Assembly (NCBI GenBank): GCA_027459645.1
Contig: DAIDHQ010000002.1
Location: 1-64,000 of the forward strand
Reading direction: 5' to 3'
Source: Vulcanimicrobiota bacterium
GTDB lineage: Bacteria; Vulcanimicrobiota; Vulcanimicrobiia; Vulcanimicrobiales; Vulcanimicrobiaceae
Length of the DNA: 64,000 bases
Shown here: positions 44,142 to 53,814 of the stretch, one piece after another
Layout of the letters: each line of letters starts with the position of its first letter
Numbering within the stretch: the stretch's first letter is position 1
Notes under the pieces: generated by a model
The model's database searches: none
Seen by the model: the letters and a program-made list of their open reading frames with translations, nothing else
Told to the model about the DNA's origin: nothing
Program-made: the position numbers and the translations under genes

Positions 44142-45427
44142 CGTACCGAACCGGCCCTTGCCGACGTCACGTCGTTTAAGATGGCAGCAAAACGCTCGCC
44201 CAGCCTGGTGCTTTCGAAGGGTTCTACCGCGTGCGGTTCCACGATCGGCGTCGCACCGGTGCGCCATTCTTGCACGGCCTGCACGATCGCATCGCGCAAG
44301 CCTTTGACGGAGCGCAAACGTTCGCCCGCGCCGCTGGTGTGTAACACTTCGTCGACGACGCTTTCCGACGGGCCGCCCACCGCAAGGATCCGCCGACGGG
44401 CGCCCAAGTATTCGAACAATTTTCCCGTGTACGTCCCGCGTTCGTTGGGGTCGTTCCACAAGAACAGCAGCAGACGCGATGCCTCGCGTTCCAAACGCAA
44501 GATCTCCGACCGCGGACGAGCGCCGTGGACTCGAACAACGGACCCGATTCCGTGACGACGTATTTCGCTCGTGAGCCATTCGCTGTTGTCGCCATAGAAC
44601 TCTACGACCATTTCATCGGGCGACACGAGCCGTTCGCGCAGCGCTTCCGATATCGCCGCGAAGAACGGGCGCGGATCGCGCAATCCGCCGTAGAGCTGTC
44701 CGGCATAGAGGAACGTCGCGCGCAACGGCTCGGCGAATGGGATGCCGTCCCAATCCGCATTTGAAAAGGCATTCGGAATGCTATAGACCGGCGTCAGGGG
44801 ATAGCGTTTGCGCAGCTCGTCCGCCAGTGGTTCGGAAACGGTCGTAATGGCTGCCGCGCTGCGCAGCGCACGGGGCTCCAACAAGCGGTCGATGGAATTG
44901 AGCGGCGCGAGCCGGCCGGGCACGTTCTCGCGAATCCAGGGGTCGCGCAGGTCCGCAATCCACGGAATATCGCCGTGCACGCGCGATGCCACCTGATGCG
45001 TCGTCTCGGGGGGCGACGTCGAAATAATCGCGTTGAAGCGCTGCTCGCGCAGCAGCTTCCCGACGCTCTGCGTTCCCGGCCCAATCCAGCCGAACTGCCG
45101 GTTAGCGTACTCCGTTACGTCGTGTCCGATCCGGATGATCTGTTGTTTTAGCGAAGGCGTACCGCCGACGAAGCCGCGTTCCACGCCCAGGTGTCCGCTG
45201 GTCGTCTGATCTTTTTTCACCCCGATGAGTTTTCGGGCAGCCGATTTAAAATCGACGACGCCCGTCGTGACGACGCTCCGCGGATAGATGACGTCGCCGA
45301 GATCCGGGGTAACCGGGACGACTTCCCATCCAAAGCGCGCAAGCATCGAGATCAGCTGCCCGACGCGAACCGTCGCGATGCTCTGACGAGGCGGCACGTG
45401 ATAGGTGAGCAGTAACGCGCGTTTCAT
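44138..45427 (-). CDS. GT4-like glycosyltransferase
   Basis: Motifs ALLLTYHVPPRQSIATVRVGQL, PWIADLRDPWI, VSEPLADEL and TFLYAGQLYGGLRD, and a donor site with NERGTYTGKLFEYLGARRRI, place this in GT4. The family usually acts on GDP- or UDP-sugars in the cytoplasm. The ATG at 45427 overlaps the upstream gene by four bases (ATGA); the frame is open further upstream but the start motif MKRALLLTYHVPP is clear. It is followed by the 666-residue exported protein. Confidence 0.9.
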   Translation of the reverse strand: MKRALLLTYHVPPRQSIATVRVGQLISMLARFGWEVVPVTPDLGDVIYPRSVVTTGVVDFKSAARKLIGVKKDQTTSGHLGVERGFVGGTPSLKQQIIRIGHDVTEYANRQFGWIGPGTQSVGKLLREQRFNAIISTSPPETTHQVASRVHGDIPWIADLRDPWIRENVPGRLAPLNSIDRLLEPRALRSAAAITTVSEPLADELRKRYPLTPVYSIPNAFSNADWDGIPFAEPLRATFLYAGQLYGGLRDPRPFFAAISEALRERLVSPDEMVVEFYGDNSEWLTSEIRRHGIGSVVRVHGARPRSEILRLEREASRLLLFLWNDPNERGTYTGKLFEYLGARRRILAVGGPSESVVDEVLHTSGAGERLRSVKGLRDAIVQAVQEWRTGATPIVEPHAVEPFESTRLGERFAAILNDVTSARAGSVR

Positions 45428-46644
45428 ACGGCTGCGCCGCCTTCCGGAAGAGACGCAAGCCACGCGTCGACGATATTCGACCATGCAAACCGGTCGAGCG
45501 CGAGCTTGCGCGCCGCCTGCGACATGCGCTCGCGCGCCACGGGGTCTCGTGCGACGGCGAGCATTCCCTCGGCGAGTGCCGCTGAATCTTCCGGGGGCAC
45601 GACGATCCCGGCGCCGGCGTCGGCGACCAGTTGCGCGCCCTCACCCTCTCCGCTGTAAATAACGGGAATGCCGCAACTAAAGGCCGGGAAGAGCTTCGAT
45701 GGGCGCGCGCCGCGCGTCACGCTGCTGCGAACGAGCGGAACGATCGATGCAGCGGCCAACGCGAAATAATCGGGCATACTATCGAGTGGAACGGGATCGA
45801 TGAAACGTACGTTCGTCGCACGGGCGCGTAGCGCGCGTTCGACGAGCGCGGGCTTTGTCGGCCCAGACCCGACGAACAGAACGACGGCTTCTTCACGCAA
45901 GCGTGCCGCCGCGTCGACGACGTGATGCAGCCCTTGGGCGATTCCATGCGTTCCGGCATAAATGAATACCGGACGGCCGTCGAGGCAGAGCATCTCGCGC
46001 AACCGTTCGGAGGGTGCCTGCGGGGCAAAGCGTTCGACGTCGATCCCGTTGGGAAGAAAGCGCAATTTTGCCGCCGGCACGTGTTTTTTTCCGCGAAGCG
46101 TCGCATCAATGCCGTCGGTGACGGCATTGACGATGTCCGCCCGGCGATAGCTCCATGCTTCCAGCCGTTCGGCAAAGCGCATCAGTGGGCCGTCGCCCAT
46201 CACGCCCAGCTCCCGCACCGAATCCGGCCAAAGGTCGGCAACGTTGAAGACCAGCTTTGCACCGGTCGCCACTGCCGCGATCCAGCCCGGAACGCTTAGA
46301 AAGAGCGGCGGCGATTCGACGAAGATCACGTCGGCACGGCGCGCCCGCGCGAGACCGATAAACGAGCTCATCGCAAACGAGAGGTAATTCGCTATCCGTT
46401 TGAGGCCCGTACCGGTTGCGGCGTACACCCAGGTGCGGTGTACCGGCACGCCGTCGACGTTATCGCGCATGTAGAGCTTTCCGCGATACCCGTCGTACGT
46501 GCGGCCCACCAGGTGATGCGGCATCGCAGTTACCACCTCGACCTCGTGACCCCGCTGCACGAGATGGCGCGCGAACGCCGCCAAACGCGTCTGCGGCGCG
46601 CCGATCTCCGGCGGATAGTATTGCGTGAGGATTAAGAGACGCAC
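45424..46644 (-). CDS. WbuB/WcaI-like GT4 glycosyltransferase
   Basis: The protein begins RLLILTQYYPPEIGAPQTRL, typical for WbuB/WcaI-type transferases, and continues with NVADLWPDSVRELG, LRFLPNGID and VFIYAGTHGIAQGL. The donor-site segment is SKLFPAFSCGIPVIY, where a Glu is usual at the FPA position, so the first Glu of EX7E is absent. The GTG at 46644 overlaps the epimerase gene by 13 bases; the frame is open far upstream but those codons belong to wbpI in another frame. WbuB-like enzymes often add fucosamine derivatives. Confidence 0.9.
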   Translation of the reverse strand: MRLLILTQYYPPEIGAPQTRLAAFARHLVQRGHEVEVVTAMPHHLVGRTYDGYRGKLYMRDNVDGVPVHRTWVYAATGTGLKRIANYLSFAMSSFIGLARARRADVIFVESPPLFLSVPGWIAAVATGAKLVFNVADLWPDSVRELGVMGDGPLMRFAERLEAWSYRRADIVNAVTDGIDATLRGKKHVPAAKLRFLPNGIDVERFAPQAPSERLREMLCLDGRPVFIYAGTHGIAQGLHHVVDAAARLREEAVVLFVGSGPTKPALVERALRARATNVRFIDPVPLDSMPDYFALAAASIVPLVRSSVTRGARPSKLFPAFSCGIPVIYSGEGEGAQLVADAGAGIVVPPEDSAALAEGMLAVARDPVARERMSQAARKLALDRFAWSNIVDAWLASLPEGGAAV

Positions 46645-47723
46645 GACTCTATGCGCGTAGCGTCGGGAATCGTTGCGGTAATGGCGTCGACGATGCGCTT
46701 GGCCGAATTGCCCGCACCAAAGGGGAAAATCCGCTCCGCCGGAGCCGGGCGCGAAGCGGCGGCTGCAATCGTTCGCGGATCGCTTCCCGCAAGAACGTTC
46801 CAACCGTCTTGCAGCGTCTCCGTCCATTCGGTACGATCGCGCAAGGTCACACACGGGGTTCCAAGCGTAATGGATTCTTTTTGAATTCCGCCGGAGTCGG
46901 TTACGACCGCGCGCGCATGCACCTGAAGCGCGAGCATGTCGAGATACGAGAGCGGCTCGCACGTCACGATGCCGTCTCCCGCCCCGACCTTGAAGGCCTC
47001 GACGAGCGGTCGCGTGCGCGGGTGCACGGGAAACACGACGGGCATGCCGCACCGGCGTAAGCCGGCTATCAAGCGTGCGAACACCGCCGCATTGTCCGTG
47101 TTTGACGCACGATGAATCGTCGCAACCGCGAACTGTTTTTCATGCAAGTCGAAGCGATCGAGGATTGCGGGTCGCGCCGGGAGGCGCTCGGCTGCAAGCA
47201 GCGCGAGGTCTACCATCAGATCTCCGACGATAAAGATCGGCGCTTCGACGCCCTCGCGCCGAAGTTGTTCCGCCGAGCCCTCCGACGGCGCGAGGAGCAG
47301 ATCGCCCAAGCGATCCGCCACGAGGCGATTCACCTCTTCCGGCATCGTGCGATCGAAGGAGCGCAGCCCGGCTTCAACGTGCACGAGCGGCACGTTGAGT
47401 TTCGCGGCTACGAGCGCTCCCGCGATCGTACTGTTGGTGTCCCCATAGACGAGGACGCAGTCGGGCTCGTTCTCGAGCACGACCGACTCTAAGCGCATCA
47501 TCATCTGTGCGGTCTGATGTGCGTGCGAACCGGAGCCGACGCCGAGATGCGAATGCGGCGCCGGCAGTTCGAGTTCGCTGAAGAACACGTCGCTCATGCG
47601 TTCGTCGTAGTGTTGGCCGGTATGCACGAGTCGTTCGTCGACCCCGCGCGCGCGAAATTCGCGCGAGAGCAGGGCCGCCTTCACGAACTGAGGCCTCGCC
47701 CCGACGATGCTGAGCACGCGCAT
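46632..47723 (-). CDS. wbpI: UDP-GlcNAc 2-epimerase family enzyme (WbpI/WecB type)
   Basis: A non-hydrolysing 2-epimerase with LSIVGARPQFVKAALL, HTGQHYDERMSDVFF, YGDTNSTIAGALVA, HVEAGLRSFDR and DSGGIQKES, all canonical. WecB acts on UDP-GlcNAc, while WbpI acts on UDP-GlcNAc(3NAc)A to give UDP-ManNAc(3NAc)A. Because WbpA, WbpB, WbpD and WbpE homologues lie directly upstream in the same operon, the WbpI role is preferred. The ATG overlaps the aminotransferase stop (TAATG). Confidence 0.93.
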   Translation of the reverse strand: MRVLSIVGARPQFVKAALLSREFRARGVDERLVHTGQHYDERMSDVFFSELELPAPHSHLGVGSGSHAHQTAQMMMRLESVVLENEPDCVLVYGDTNSTIAGALVAAKLNVPLVHVEAGLRSFDRTMPEEVNRLVADRLGDLLLAPSEGSAEQLRREGVEAPIFIVGDLMVDLALLAAERLPARPAILDRFDLHEKQFAVATIHRASNTDNAAVFARLIAGLRRCGMPVVFPVHPRTRPLVEAFKVGAGDGIVTCEPLSYLDMLALQVHARAVVTDSGGIQKESITLGTPCVTLRDRTEWTETLQDGWNVLAGSDPRTIAAAASRPAPAERIFPFGAGNSAKRIVDAITATIPDATRIESCVS

Positions 47724-48829
47724 TAGGCGACCGCCGGTTCCAGCGCGCCGCGCAACGCGTCGCGTACCGCCTCGCGCTGCTCCGCCGCGAGCTCTGGGAA
47801 CATCGGAAGCGAGAGTACTTCACGCGCCGCCCGTTCCGAGTGCGGGAAGCTTCCTTCGCCCTGGCCCATCTTCGCGTGCACTTCTTGCAGATGCAGCGGC
47901 ACGGGATAATACACCATCGTCTGCACGCCGGCGCTCTTGAGGCCTTCTTGGATCCGGTCGCGATCGGCAACGCGGATCGTGTATTGATGATAGACGTGCA
48001 GCGTGCCGTGCGTCTCCGCCGGAACTGCTACAAAGCTGCCGAGATGCTCTCCGTACCATGCCGCATTCGCGCGGCGCTGCTCGATCCAACGATCGAGGTG
48101 CGGAAGTTTGACGCGCAGGATGGCCGCTTGGACTTCATCGAGGCGGCTATTGACGCCAAGCTCCTCGTGATGGTACTTGATGCGGCCGCCGTGGGCACGC
48201 AAGCTGCGCATACGATCGGCAAGATCCTTGCGATCGGTCGTCACCATGCCGCCGTCGCCGTAGGCGCCGAGGTTTTTCGACGGGAAGAAACTGAAGGCGC
48301 CGACGTCACCGAACGATCCGACGCGCTTGCCCTCGATCGATGCGCCGATGGCCTGCGCGCAATCTTCAACGACTGCGAGACCATGCTTGCGTGCGATCTC
48401 CATGATCGCGTGCATCGGCGCGGGATGCCCGTACAGGTGCACCGGCAGAATCGCCTTGGTCCGCGGCGTTATCGCGGCCTCGACGGCGTTCGGATCCATG
48501 TTGAACGTCGCCGGATCGATATCGACGAACACGGGCGTCGCCCCCACGATGCCGATGGCTTCCGTCGTAGCGACGAACGTGAACGGCGTCGTGATCACTT
48601 CGTCGCCGGGGCCCACATCCAGGGCGCGCAGCGCCAGATGGAGCGCATCCGTCCCGGAATTGAGGCCGACCGCATGGGCCGTGCCAACATACGCGGCGAT
48701 CTCGCGCTCCAGCGCTTGGACGTTCGGGCCGTTGATGAAGTGACCGCCCTCGAAGACTTCTTCGACGGCGCGCGTGATCTCGGCTTTGAGTTCGTGATAC
48801 TGCTCGCGCAGATCGAGAATCGGAATCAT
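47723..48829 (-). CDS. wbpE: Sugar aminotransferase, WbpE-like (DegT/DnrJ)
   Basis: A PLP enzyme that aminates the C3 keto group of UDP-GlcNAc-uronate intermediates. Features are [48 protein letters not shown] and the Lys in [16 protein letters not shown]. The ATG at 48829 follows GGAGAACGAA and overlaps the WbpD-like stop. The WbpB product is its expected substrate, with L-glutamate as amine donor. Confidence 0.93.
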   Translation of the reverse strand: MIPILDLREQYHELKAEITRAVEEVFEGGHFINGPNVQALEREIAAYVGTAHAVGLNSGTDALHLALRALDVGPGDEVITTPFTFVATTEAIGIVGATPVFVDIDPATFNMDPNAVEAAITPRTKAILPVHLYGHPAPMHAIMEIARKHGLAVVEDCAQAIGASIEGKRVGSFGDVGAFSFFPSKNLGAYGDGGMVTTDRKDLADRMRSLRAHGGRIKYHHEELGVNSRLDEVQAAILRVKLPHLDRWIEQRRANAAWYGEHLGSFVAVPAETHGTLHVYHQYTIRVADRDRIQEGLKSAGVQTMVYYPVPLHLQEVHAKMGQGEGSFPHSERAAREVLSLPMFPELAAEQREAVRDALRGALEPAVA

Positions 48830-49422
48830 TTCGTTCTCCGTACGGTTTCGCCCGACTTCTCGTACGCGCGCCCACACTCGGCACACGACGCCGCATCGTC
48901 GGTAAAGCTTAGCTTCACGCCGCACTCGCAGGCGTATCCGCGAATGCGTGCCGGGTTGCCGTACACCATCGCGTATGCCGGAATGTCGCGCGTGACGACC
49001 GATCCCGCGCCGACGAACGCGAACTCGCCGAGCGTGTGCCCGCAAACGATCGTCGCATTGGCGCCGATTGAAGCGCCGCGCTTTACCACGGTAGGCGCGT
49101 AATCGGCGGCCGTATTGCGCGGCGTGCCCGAACGCGGGGTCGTGACGTTCGTAAAGACCATGCTCGGTCCGCAAAACACGTCGTCTTCGAGTACGACGCC
49201 TTCGTACACGGATACGTTGTTCTGAATCTTCACGTTGTTGCCGATCGTGACGTTCGGCGAAATGACGACGTTCTGTCCGATCGAGCACTTCTTGCCGATG
49301 CGCGCGTTTGCCATGACGTGCGAGAAGTGCCAGATTTTGGTGCCTTCGCCGATCTCGCACGGTTCGTCGACATACGACGACTCGTGCACGAAGTAACGAA
49401 CGGTGCTATCGATGACGGTCAA
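48826..49422 (-). CDS. wbpD: Left-handed beta-helix N-acetyltransferase, WbpD-like, with a Cys-rich tail
   Basis: The hexapeptide repeats [20 protein letters not shown]... and [22 protein letters not shown] form a LbH acyltransferase, here matching WbpD, which acetylates the C3 amine. The C-terminal ~30 residues hold C-x-C and C-x-x-C ([19 protein letters not shown]), a zinc ribbon-like addition. The TTG at 49422 overlaps the WbpB-like stop (TTGA). The gene order WbpB-WbpD-WbpE here is the pathway order except for one swap. Confidence 0.9.
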   Translation of the reverse strand: MTVIDSTVRYFVHESSYVDEPCEIGEGTKIWHFSHVMANARIGKKCSIGQNVVISPNVTIGNNVKIQNNVSVYEGVVLEDDVFCGPSMVFTNVTTPRSGTPRNTAADYAPTVVKRGASIGANATIVCGHTLGEFAFVGAGSVVTRDIPAYAMVYGNPARIRGYACECGVKLSFTDDAASCAECGRAYEKSGETVRRTK

Positions 49423-50402
49423 ACCAGGGCCTCCATGGATGGATGTGCGTAGTCGTGACGAGCGGAGAGCATCGAGAGCACGCGCACGACGCGCAGACCC
49501 TCCTCTCCGTCCGTGAGCGGCGTGGTGCCGTGGGTGACGGCGTCCACGAATGCTTGCATTTCCGCGGCGAGCGGTTCGGCTGGCGTGAAAGCGACCCGCT
49601 GGGGATCTTCGCGCCAGAGCTCGACGCTATCGCGTTCGCCGTGTGCGTCGCCGCATGGGGTGAGGGTCAGTTCCGCGCCTTGGCGCGAATCCGTGAGGCG
49701 CAGCACGCCTTTGGACCCGAAGACGTCCAGACGCGCGCTCTTGTCGGGGTCGAGCCAACTGACCTCGATGTGCGCGCTGCGGCCGCCGGTCCAGAGCAGA
49801 TCCGCGTACGCGAAGTCGGCGATGTTCGGACGCACGAACGCCGACGTGCTGCCCCTCACCGATTCGGGGGAGCCTCCGAAAATTTCGAGCACCAGCGCGA
49901 TATCGTGCGGCGCAAAGCTCCACCACACGTTTTCTTGCACGCGCACCTTACCCCACGACAAGCGCCGGGAACGCACGTGGCGCACGTCGCCGATTGCTCC
50001 TTCGGCGATCAAGCCCAGCATGCGTTGCACCGCCGGATGATAGAGCAGCACGTGGCCGACGAAGAGCGTGCGGCCGCCCGCCCGCGCGGCCCGCGCGACG
50101 GTTGCCGCATCGTCGACGCTCATCGAGAGCGGCTTTTCGACAAAGACGTGCTTGCCGGCCGCGATCGCTTCGAGCGCAAGTTCCGCGTGGAGTGCGGCCG
50201 GAGCGGCAATGACCACCGCGTCGATGTCGCGCTCGAGCAGCGACGTGATCTCGAGTTCGAGACCAACTTCCGGATAGCGCTGGGCGACCGTTGCGATCGC
50301 CGCTTCGTTGGCGTCGCACACGCTATCCAGAATACCGAGCTCGTGGCAGACGCGAACGAGGTTCGCTCCCCAGTAGCCCGCGCCGATGACGCCGACTTTC
50401 AC
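49419..50402 (-). CDS. wbpB: Gfo/Idh/MocA oxidoreductase, WbpB-like
   Basis: A Rossmann dehydrogenase with VGVIGAGYWGANLVRVCHE, VVIAAPAALHAELALEAIA and KHVFVEKPLSM, where the Lys of EKP is catalytic. WbpB oxidises C3 of UDP-GlcNAc-uronate, giving the substrate for WbpE. The GTG start overlaps the WbpA stop (GTGA). The C-terminal domain is the normal Gfo/Idh/MocA type. Confidence 0.9.
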   Translation of the reverse strand: MKVGVIGAGYWGANLVRVCHELGILDSVCDANEAAIATVAQRYPEVGLELEITSLLERDIDAVVIAAPAALHAELALEAIAAGKHVFVEKPLSMSVDDAATVARAARAGGRTLFVGHVLLYHPAVQRMLGLIAEGAIGDVRHVRSRRLSWGKVRVQENVWWSFAPHDIALVLEIFGGSPESVRGSTSAFVRPNIADFAYADLLWTGGRSAHIEVSWLDPDKSARLDVFGSKGVLRLTDSRQGAELTLTPCGDAHGERDSVELWREDPQRVAFTPAEPLAAEMQAFVDAVTHGTTPLTDGEEGLRVVRVLSMLSARHDYAHPSMEALV

Positions 50403-51736
50403 AGCATCACCACGTTGTTGCGGCCTTCGCGAACGTCTTTGGTGGCGTTGCGCGTGTCGATCACGAGGCGCGCACTATCGCACACGCGCCCGTAGTCGAT
50501 CGTCGAATGATCCGTCAAGATCACGACGGCGTCGGCGCGCTCGAGCATCTCCTTCGAAAGCGGGATCGAGTGCCACATGCCGTCGTGCTCGTCGGTGAAG
50601 CTCGGCACGTGGGGATCGTGATAATCGATGCGCGCGCCGTCTTTACGCAGCACCTCCATGACCTTCAGTGCCGGCGACTCGCGCCAGTCCTCGATGTCCT
50701 TCTTATAGGCGACGCCGAGGACGAAGATCTCGGACCCCTTGATCGACTTGCCTTGCTCGTTGAGCGCGCGCATGACTTTCTCGCGCACGAAGTACGGCAT
50801 CGTCCAGTTGATCTCGCCGGCGAGTTCGATAAAGCGCACGTTCATGTCGTACTCGCGCGCCTTCCATGCCAGATAGAACGGATCGAGCGGAATGCAGTGC
50901 CCTCCGACGCCGGGGCCCGGATCGAAGCGCATGATACCAAACGGCTTGGTTGCGGCCGCATCCAGCACGTCCCAGACGCTGATGCCCAGGCGGTCGCAGA
51001 GCAGCGTCATCTCGTTGACAAGCGCGATATTGACCGCACGGAAAGTGTTCTCGAAGATCTTGGTCATCTCGGCGACTTTGGGCGAGGAGACCGGGACGAC
51101 GTTGAGGATCGTCTGCTGGTAGAAGCATGTCGCCACGTCGAGACATGCGTTCGTCACGCCGCCCACGACTTTGTTCGTGTTCTTCGTCGTGTAGCGCGCG
51201 TTGCCGGGATCGACTCGCTCGGGCGAAAACGCGAGGAAGAAATCCTCACCGACCTTCAGGCCCGACTGCGCCAGAATCTTCAGCAGCACTTCTTCCGTCG
51301 TCCCGGGGTAGGTCGTGCTCTCGAGGCTCACGAGCTGTCCCGGCCGAAGGTGTTTGACGATCTCCGCGGCGACGTTCTTGATGTAGGAAATGTCAGGTTC
51401 TTTATTTGCCGTGAGGGGCGTGGGCACGCAAATGACGATGCAATCGCAGCGCCCGAGCGTACTGAAATCCGTCGTCGCTTCCAGCTTGCCGTTTTCGACC
51501 ATCTCGGCGAGCTCGCGATCGTCGACGTCGCGGATATAGTTCAAGCCTTGCTTGAGTTGATCGACGCGGATGGGATTGCGGTCGTAGCCGACGACGTCGA
51601 AACCGACCTTCGCCTTCTCCACCGCAAGGGGCAGCCCGACATAGCCGATGCCGACGACGCCGACCACCGCCGTTCGGTCGGCGATCTTCTTCTTGAGTGC
51701 GCTTGCACGTATCGAGGACGCTTCCAGGAGTTTCAC
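50399..51736 (-). CDS. wbpA: UDP-N-acetylglucosamine 6-dehydrogenase (WbpA-like)
   Basis: A nucleotide-sugar dehydrogenase oxidising C6 to a carboxylate with two NAD+. The NAD motif GVVGIGYVGLPLAVEKAKVG, the catalytic-region KIFENTFRAVNIALVNE and GPGVGGHCIPLDPFYLAWK (catalytic Cys in GGHC) are present. It makes the first uronic acid step from UDP-GlcNAc. The GTG start overlaps the WbpM-like stop (GTGA), so the whole five-enzyme set is translationally coupled. Confidence 0.95.
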   Translation of the reverse strand: MKLLEASSIRASALKKKIADRTAVVGVVGIGYVGLPLAVEKAKVGFDVVGYDRNPIRVDQLKQGLNYIRDVDDRELAEMVENGKLEATTDFSTLGRCDCIVICVPTPLTANKEPDISYIKNVAAEIVKHLRPGQLVSLESTTYPGTTEEVLLKILAQSGLKVGEDFFLAFSPERVDPGNARYTTKNTNKVVGGVTNACLDVATCFYQQTILNVVPVSSPKVAEMTKIFENTFRAVNIALVNEMTLLCDRLGISVWDVLDAAATKPFGIMRFDPGPGVGGHCIPLDPFYLAWKAREYDMNVRFIELAGEINWTMPYFVREKVMRALNEQGKSIKGSEIFVLGVAYKKDIEDWRESPALKVMEVLRKDGARIDYHDPHVPSFTDEHDGMWHSIPLSKEMLERADAVVILTDHSTIDYGRVCDSARLVIDTRNATKDVREGRNNVVML

Positions 51737-53664
51737 GTTCTACTTGCCTCTGCTTGTGGTGTCAGGATGAAGTCAGGAATCTCCGCGCGTTCCACGTGCA
51801 CGGACGTGGGCGGCGGCGGTTCTTGGAGGTGCGCGCCCGGAGTAAATTCCGGAACGAACTCTTTGAGGATGCCGACGGCGCCTTTTGCATCGCTGCGACG
51901 CACGACCGCGCGCAAACGATCGATGCCGTCGTTGAGCCGCGCGTAGTCCAGGCGCTGTTGTTTTGCGATAAAGAGCCGCTCGTGGCTCGTTTGCGTGAAG
52001 CCTTCGCTGTGGGTGAGAATCTCTTCGAAAAGCTTCTCGCCCGGACGAATGCCCTTTTCTACGATGTCGATATCTCGATACGGCTCGAATCCGGAGAGCC
52101 GGATCACTTGCTCGGCGAGCTCGAGAATCTTTACGGGTCCGCCCATGTCGAGCACGAAGACCTCACCGTCGAGCCCCATCGACATCGCTTGCAGCACGAG
52201 GGAGACCGCTTCGGGGATCGTCATGAAGTAGCGCACCATCTCGCGGTGCGTGATCGTCACGGGGCCGCCCGCCTGCACTTGTTGCTTGAAGATCGGAATC
52301 ACGCTGCCGCGGCTTCCGAGGACGTTTCCGAACCGTACCGAGACGAACTCGGTCGCCGAGCCGCCGGCGAAGGATTGACAGATCAACTCCGCCATGCGCT
52401 TCGTGGAGCCCATGACGCTCGTGGGGTTGACGGCTTTATCGGTTGAGAGCAGCACGAACTTCGCACAGCCAGCGGCCGCCGCGGCGAGCGCGACGACCTT
52501 CGTACCGATGACGTTGTTGCGGACCGCCTCGCAGATGTTCTCTTCTACGATCGGCACGTGTTTGTGGGCGGCCGCGTGTAAGACGACGCGCGGCCGGTAG
52601 GTCGTAAAGACGTTGCGAATCGCGCTGTGATCGGCGACGTCGGCCAAGATCATCTTCGTGCGATCGAAATTGTATTGTTCGCGCAACTCGCGATCGATCA
52701 GAAAGAGACTGTTCTCGCCGTGTCCGAGCAGCAAGATCTGCTGGGGATCGAACGTCGCGATCTGGCGGCAGATCTCGCTTCCGATCGAGCCGCCGGCGCC
52801 CGTGACGAGCACGACCTGACCTTCGAGATGCGGCCGGATGCCCGCGGTATCAATAACGACGGGTTCGCGCTTGAGCACGTCTTCCAAGCGAATGTCGCGG
52901 ATGCGTGAGACGGTGACGCGCTCGGTCAGCAGCTCCGAAGCATCGGGCACGACCGTGACGCTCGGCCGCAGCTCTTCGGAAACCTGAGCCGCGAGTTCGC
53001 GCACGTGATTGATCAGCGGCAGCGGCGCCCCGGTGATCGCCACGAGGATGTTGTCGATCTGGTGGCGGCGCACGATTTCGGGAATGTCGCCGATCTTGCC
53101 GAGCATCCGCACGCCGTCGATGCGCTTGTCGGAAACGCCGTCGTCGACAAAGCCGACGACGACGAGCGGCATGTTACGGTCTTCGAGAATCGCTTTCGCG
53201 GTCTGGTGCGCCGGCACACCTTTGCCGACGATCAGCACGCGCTTGGCGTCGGGACGGCGAGCGATCCACCACGTCCGCCCCGTTACGAGTGCGATGCGCG
53301 CGAACATGCGCAGCACGAACGCCAACATCGCCGCGATAACGACGAACCGCCCCGATGCGTGCGAGAGCGGCGTCGGGAGCTGCACGAACACCAGCGCCAA
53401 TACCGCGCCGCCAAACGCACCGACCAGCAGGCGCAGCACATCGTGAAAGTCGAACGTGCGCGCGCTCTCGTAGCGAAACTGCACGTACGCGCCGACCAAG
53501 AGCAGGATCACGCCGACGATGGCGAGATCCGCGTGCGTTGCAGTGTTTATGTCCCCCACCAGGGGCGCCATCGTAACGGCAACCGCTACGGCGGCCATAT
53601 CCGCTACAAAGAGCCCGGCGCGGAGAAGAGGACGAATCCTCCTGCTGCCGCTTGCGATTATCAT
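51733..53664 (-). CDS. CapD/WbpM-like UDP-GlcNAc 4,6-dehydratase
   Basis: Four membrane helices (residues ~15-130) precede a first Rossmann-like domain (KRVLIVGKGVPAHQT) and the catalytic SDR domain with VVLVTGAGGSIGSEICRQ, VLHAAAHKHVPIVE and STDKAVNPTSVMGSTKRMAE. The Tyr is replaced by Met in the catalytic site, as in WbpM-type inverting dehydratases. It converts UDP-GlcNAc to a 4-keto-6-deoxy sugar, a branch distinct from the WbpA branch. The ATG at 53664 or a TTG at 53673 is the start. It heads the glycan operon. Confidence 0.92.
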   Translation of the reverse strand: MIIASGSRRIRPLLRAGLFVADMAAVAVAVTMAPLVGDINTATHADLAIVGVILLLVGAYVQFRYESARTFDFHDVLRLLVGAFGGAVLALVFVQLPTPLSHASGRFVVIAAMLAFVLRMFARIALVTGRTWWIARRPDAKRVLIVGKGVPAHQTAKAILEDRNMPLVVVGFVDDGVSDKRIDGVRMLGKIGDIPEIVRRHQIDNILVAITGAPLPLINHVRELAAQVSEELRPSVTVVPDASELLTERVTVSRIRDIRLEDVLKREPVVIDTAGIRPHLEGQVVLVTGAGGSIGSEICRQIATFDPQQILLLGHGENSLFLIDRELREQYNFDRTKMILADVADHSAIRNVFTTYRPRVVLHAAAHKHVPIVEENICEAVRNNVIGTKVVALAAAAAGCAKFVLLSTDKAVNPTSVMGSTKRMAELICQSFAGGSATEFVSVRFGNVLGSRGSVIPIFKQQVQAGGPVTITHREMVRYFMTIPEAVSLVLQAMSMGLDGEVFVLDMGGPVKILELAEQVIRLSGFEPYRDIDIVEKGIRPGEKLFEEILTHSEGFTQTSHERLFIAKQQRLDYARLNDGIDRLRAVVRRSDAKGAVGILKEFVPEFTPGAHLQEPPPPTSVHVERAEIPDFILTPQAEASRT

Positions 53665-53789
53665 CTTTCGCAAGAGCCCGCGCTAGTAACGCCCTTGAAG
53701 CGAGCAGGCCAAAGCCGCGAACTTCTTCATGCGTCAATCGTAGGGTAGCGGCTCGGCTGCAACGAGATTCAGGCCGCTCAATTGGCGTT

Positions 53790-53804
53790 GGGCCCCTTGG
53801 GCCC
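53790..53804 (-). terminator. GGGCCC hairpin after the winged-helix gene
   Basis: GGGCCC-CTT-GGGCCC forms a perfect 6-base stem with a 3-base loop about 10 bases beyond the stop at 53815. No T-run follows on the - strand, so it may only pause transcription. Confidence 0.3.
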
Positions 53805-53814
53805 CGGTGCAGGC

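Noticed and set aside
47840-51946. Two long + strand open frames (47840-49102 and 50507-51946)
   Set aside because: Both are exact antisense shadows of wbpE/wbpD and wbpA, which have all catalytic motifs.
53674-53814. Promoter or gene between wbpM and the winged-helix gene
   Set aside because: No open frame with a start and no clear -10 element was seen; only the GGGCCC hairpin stands out.
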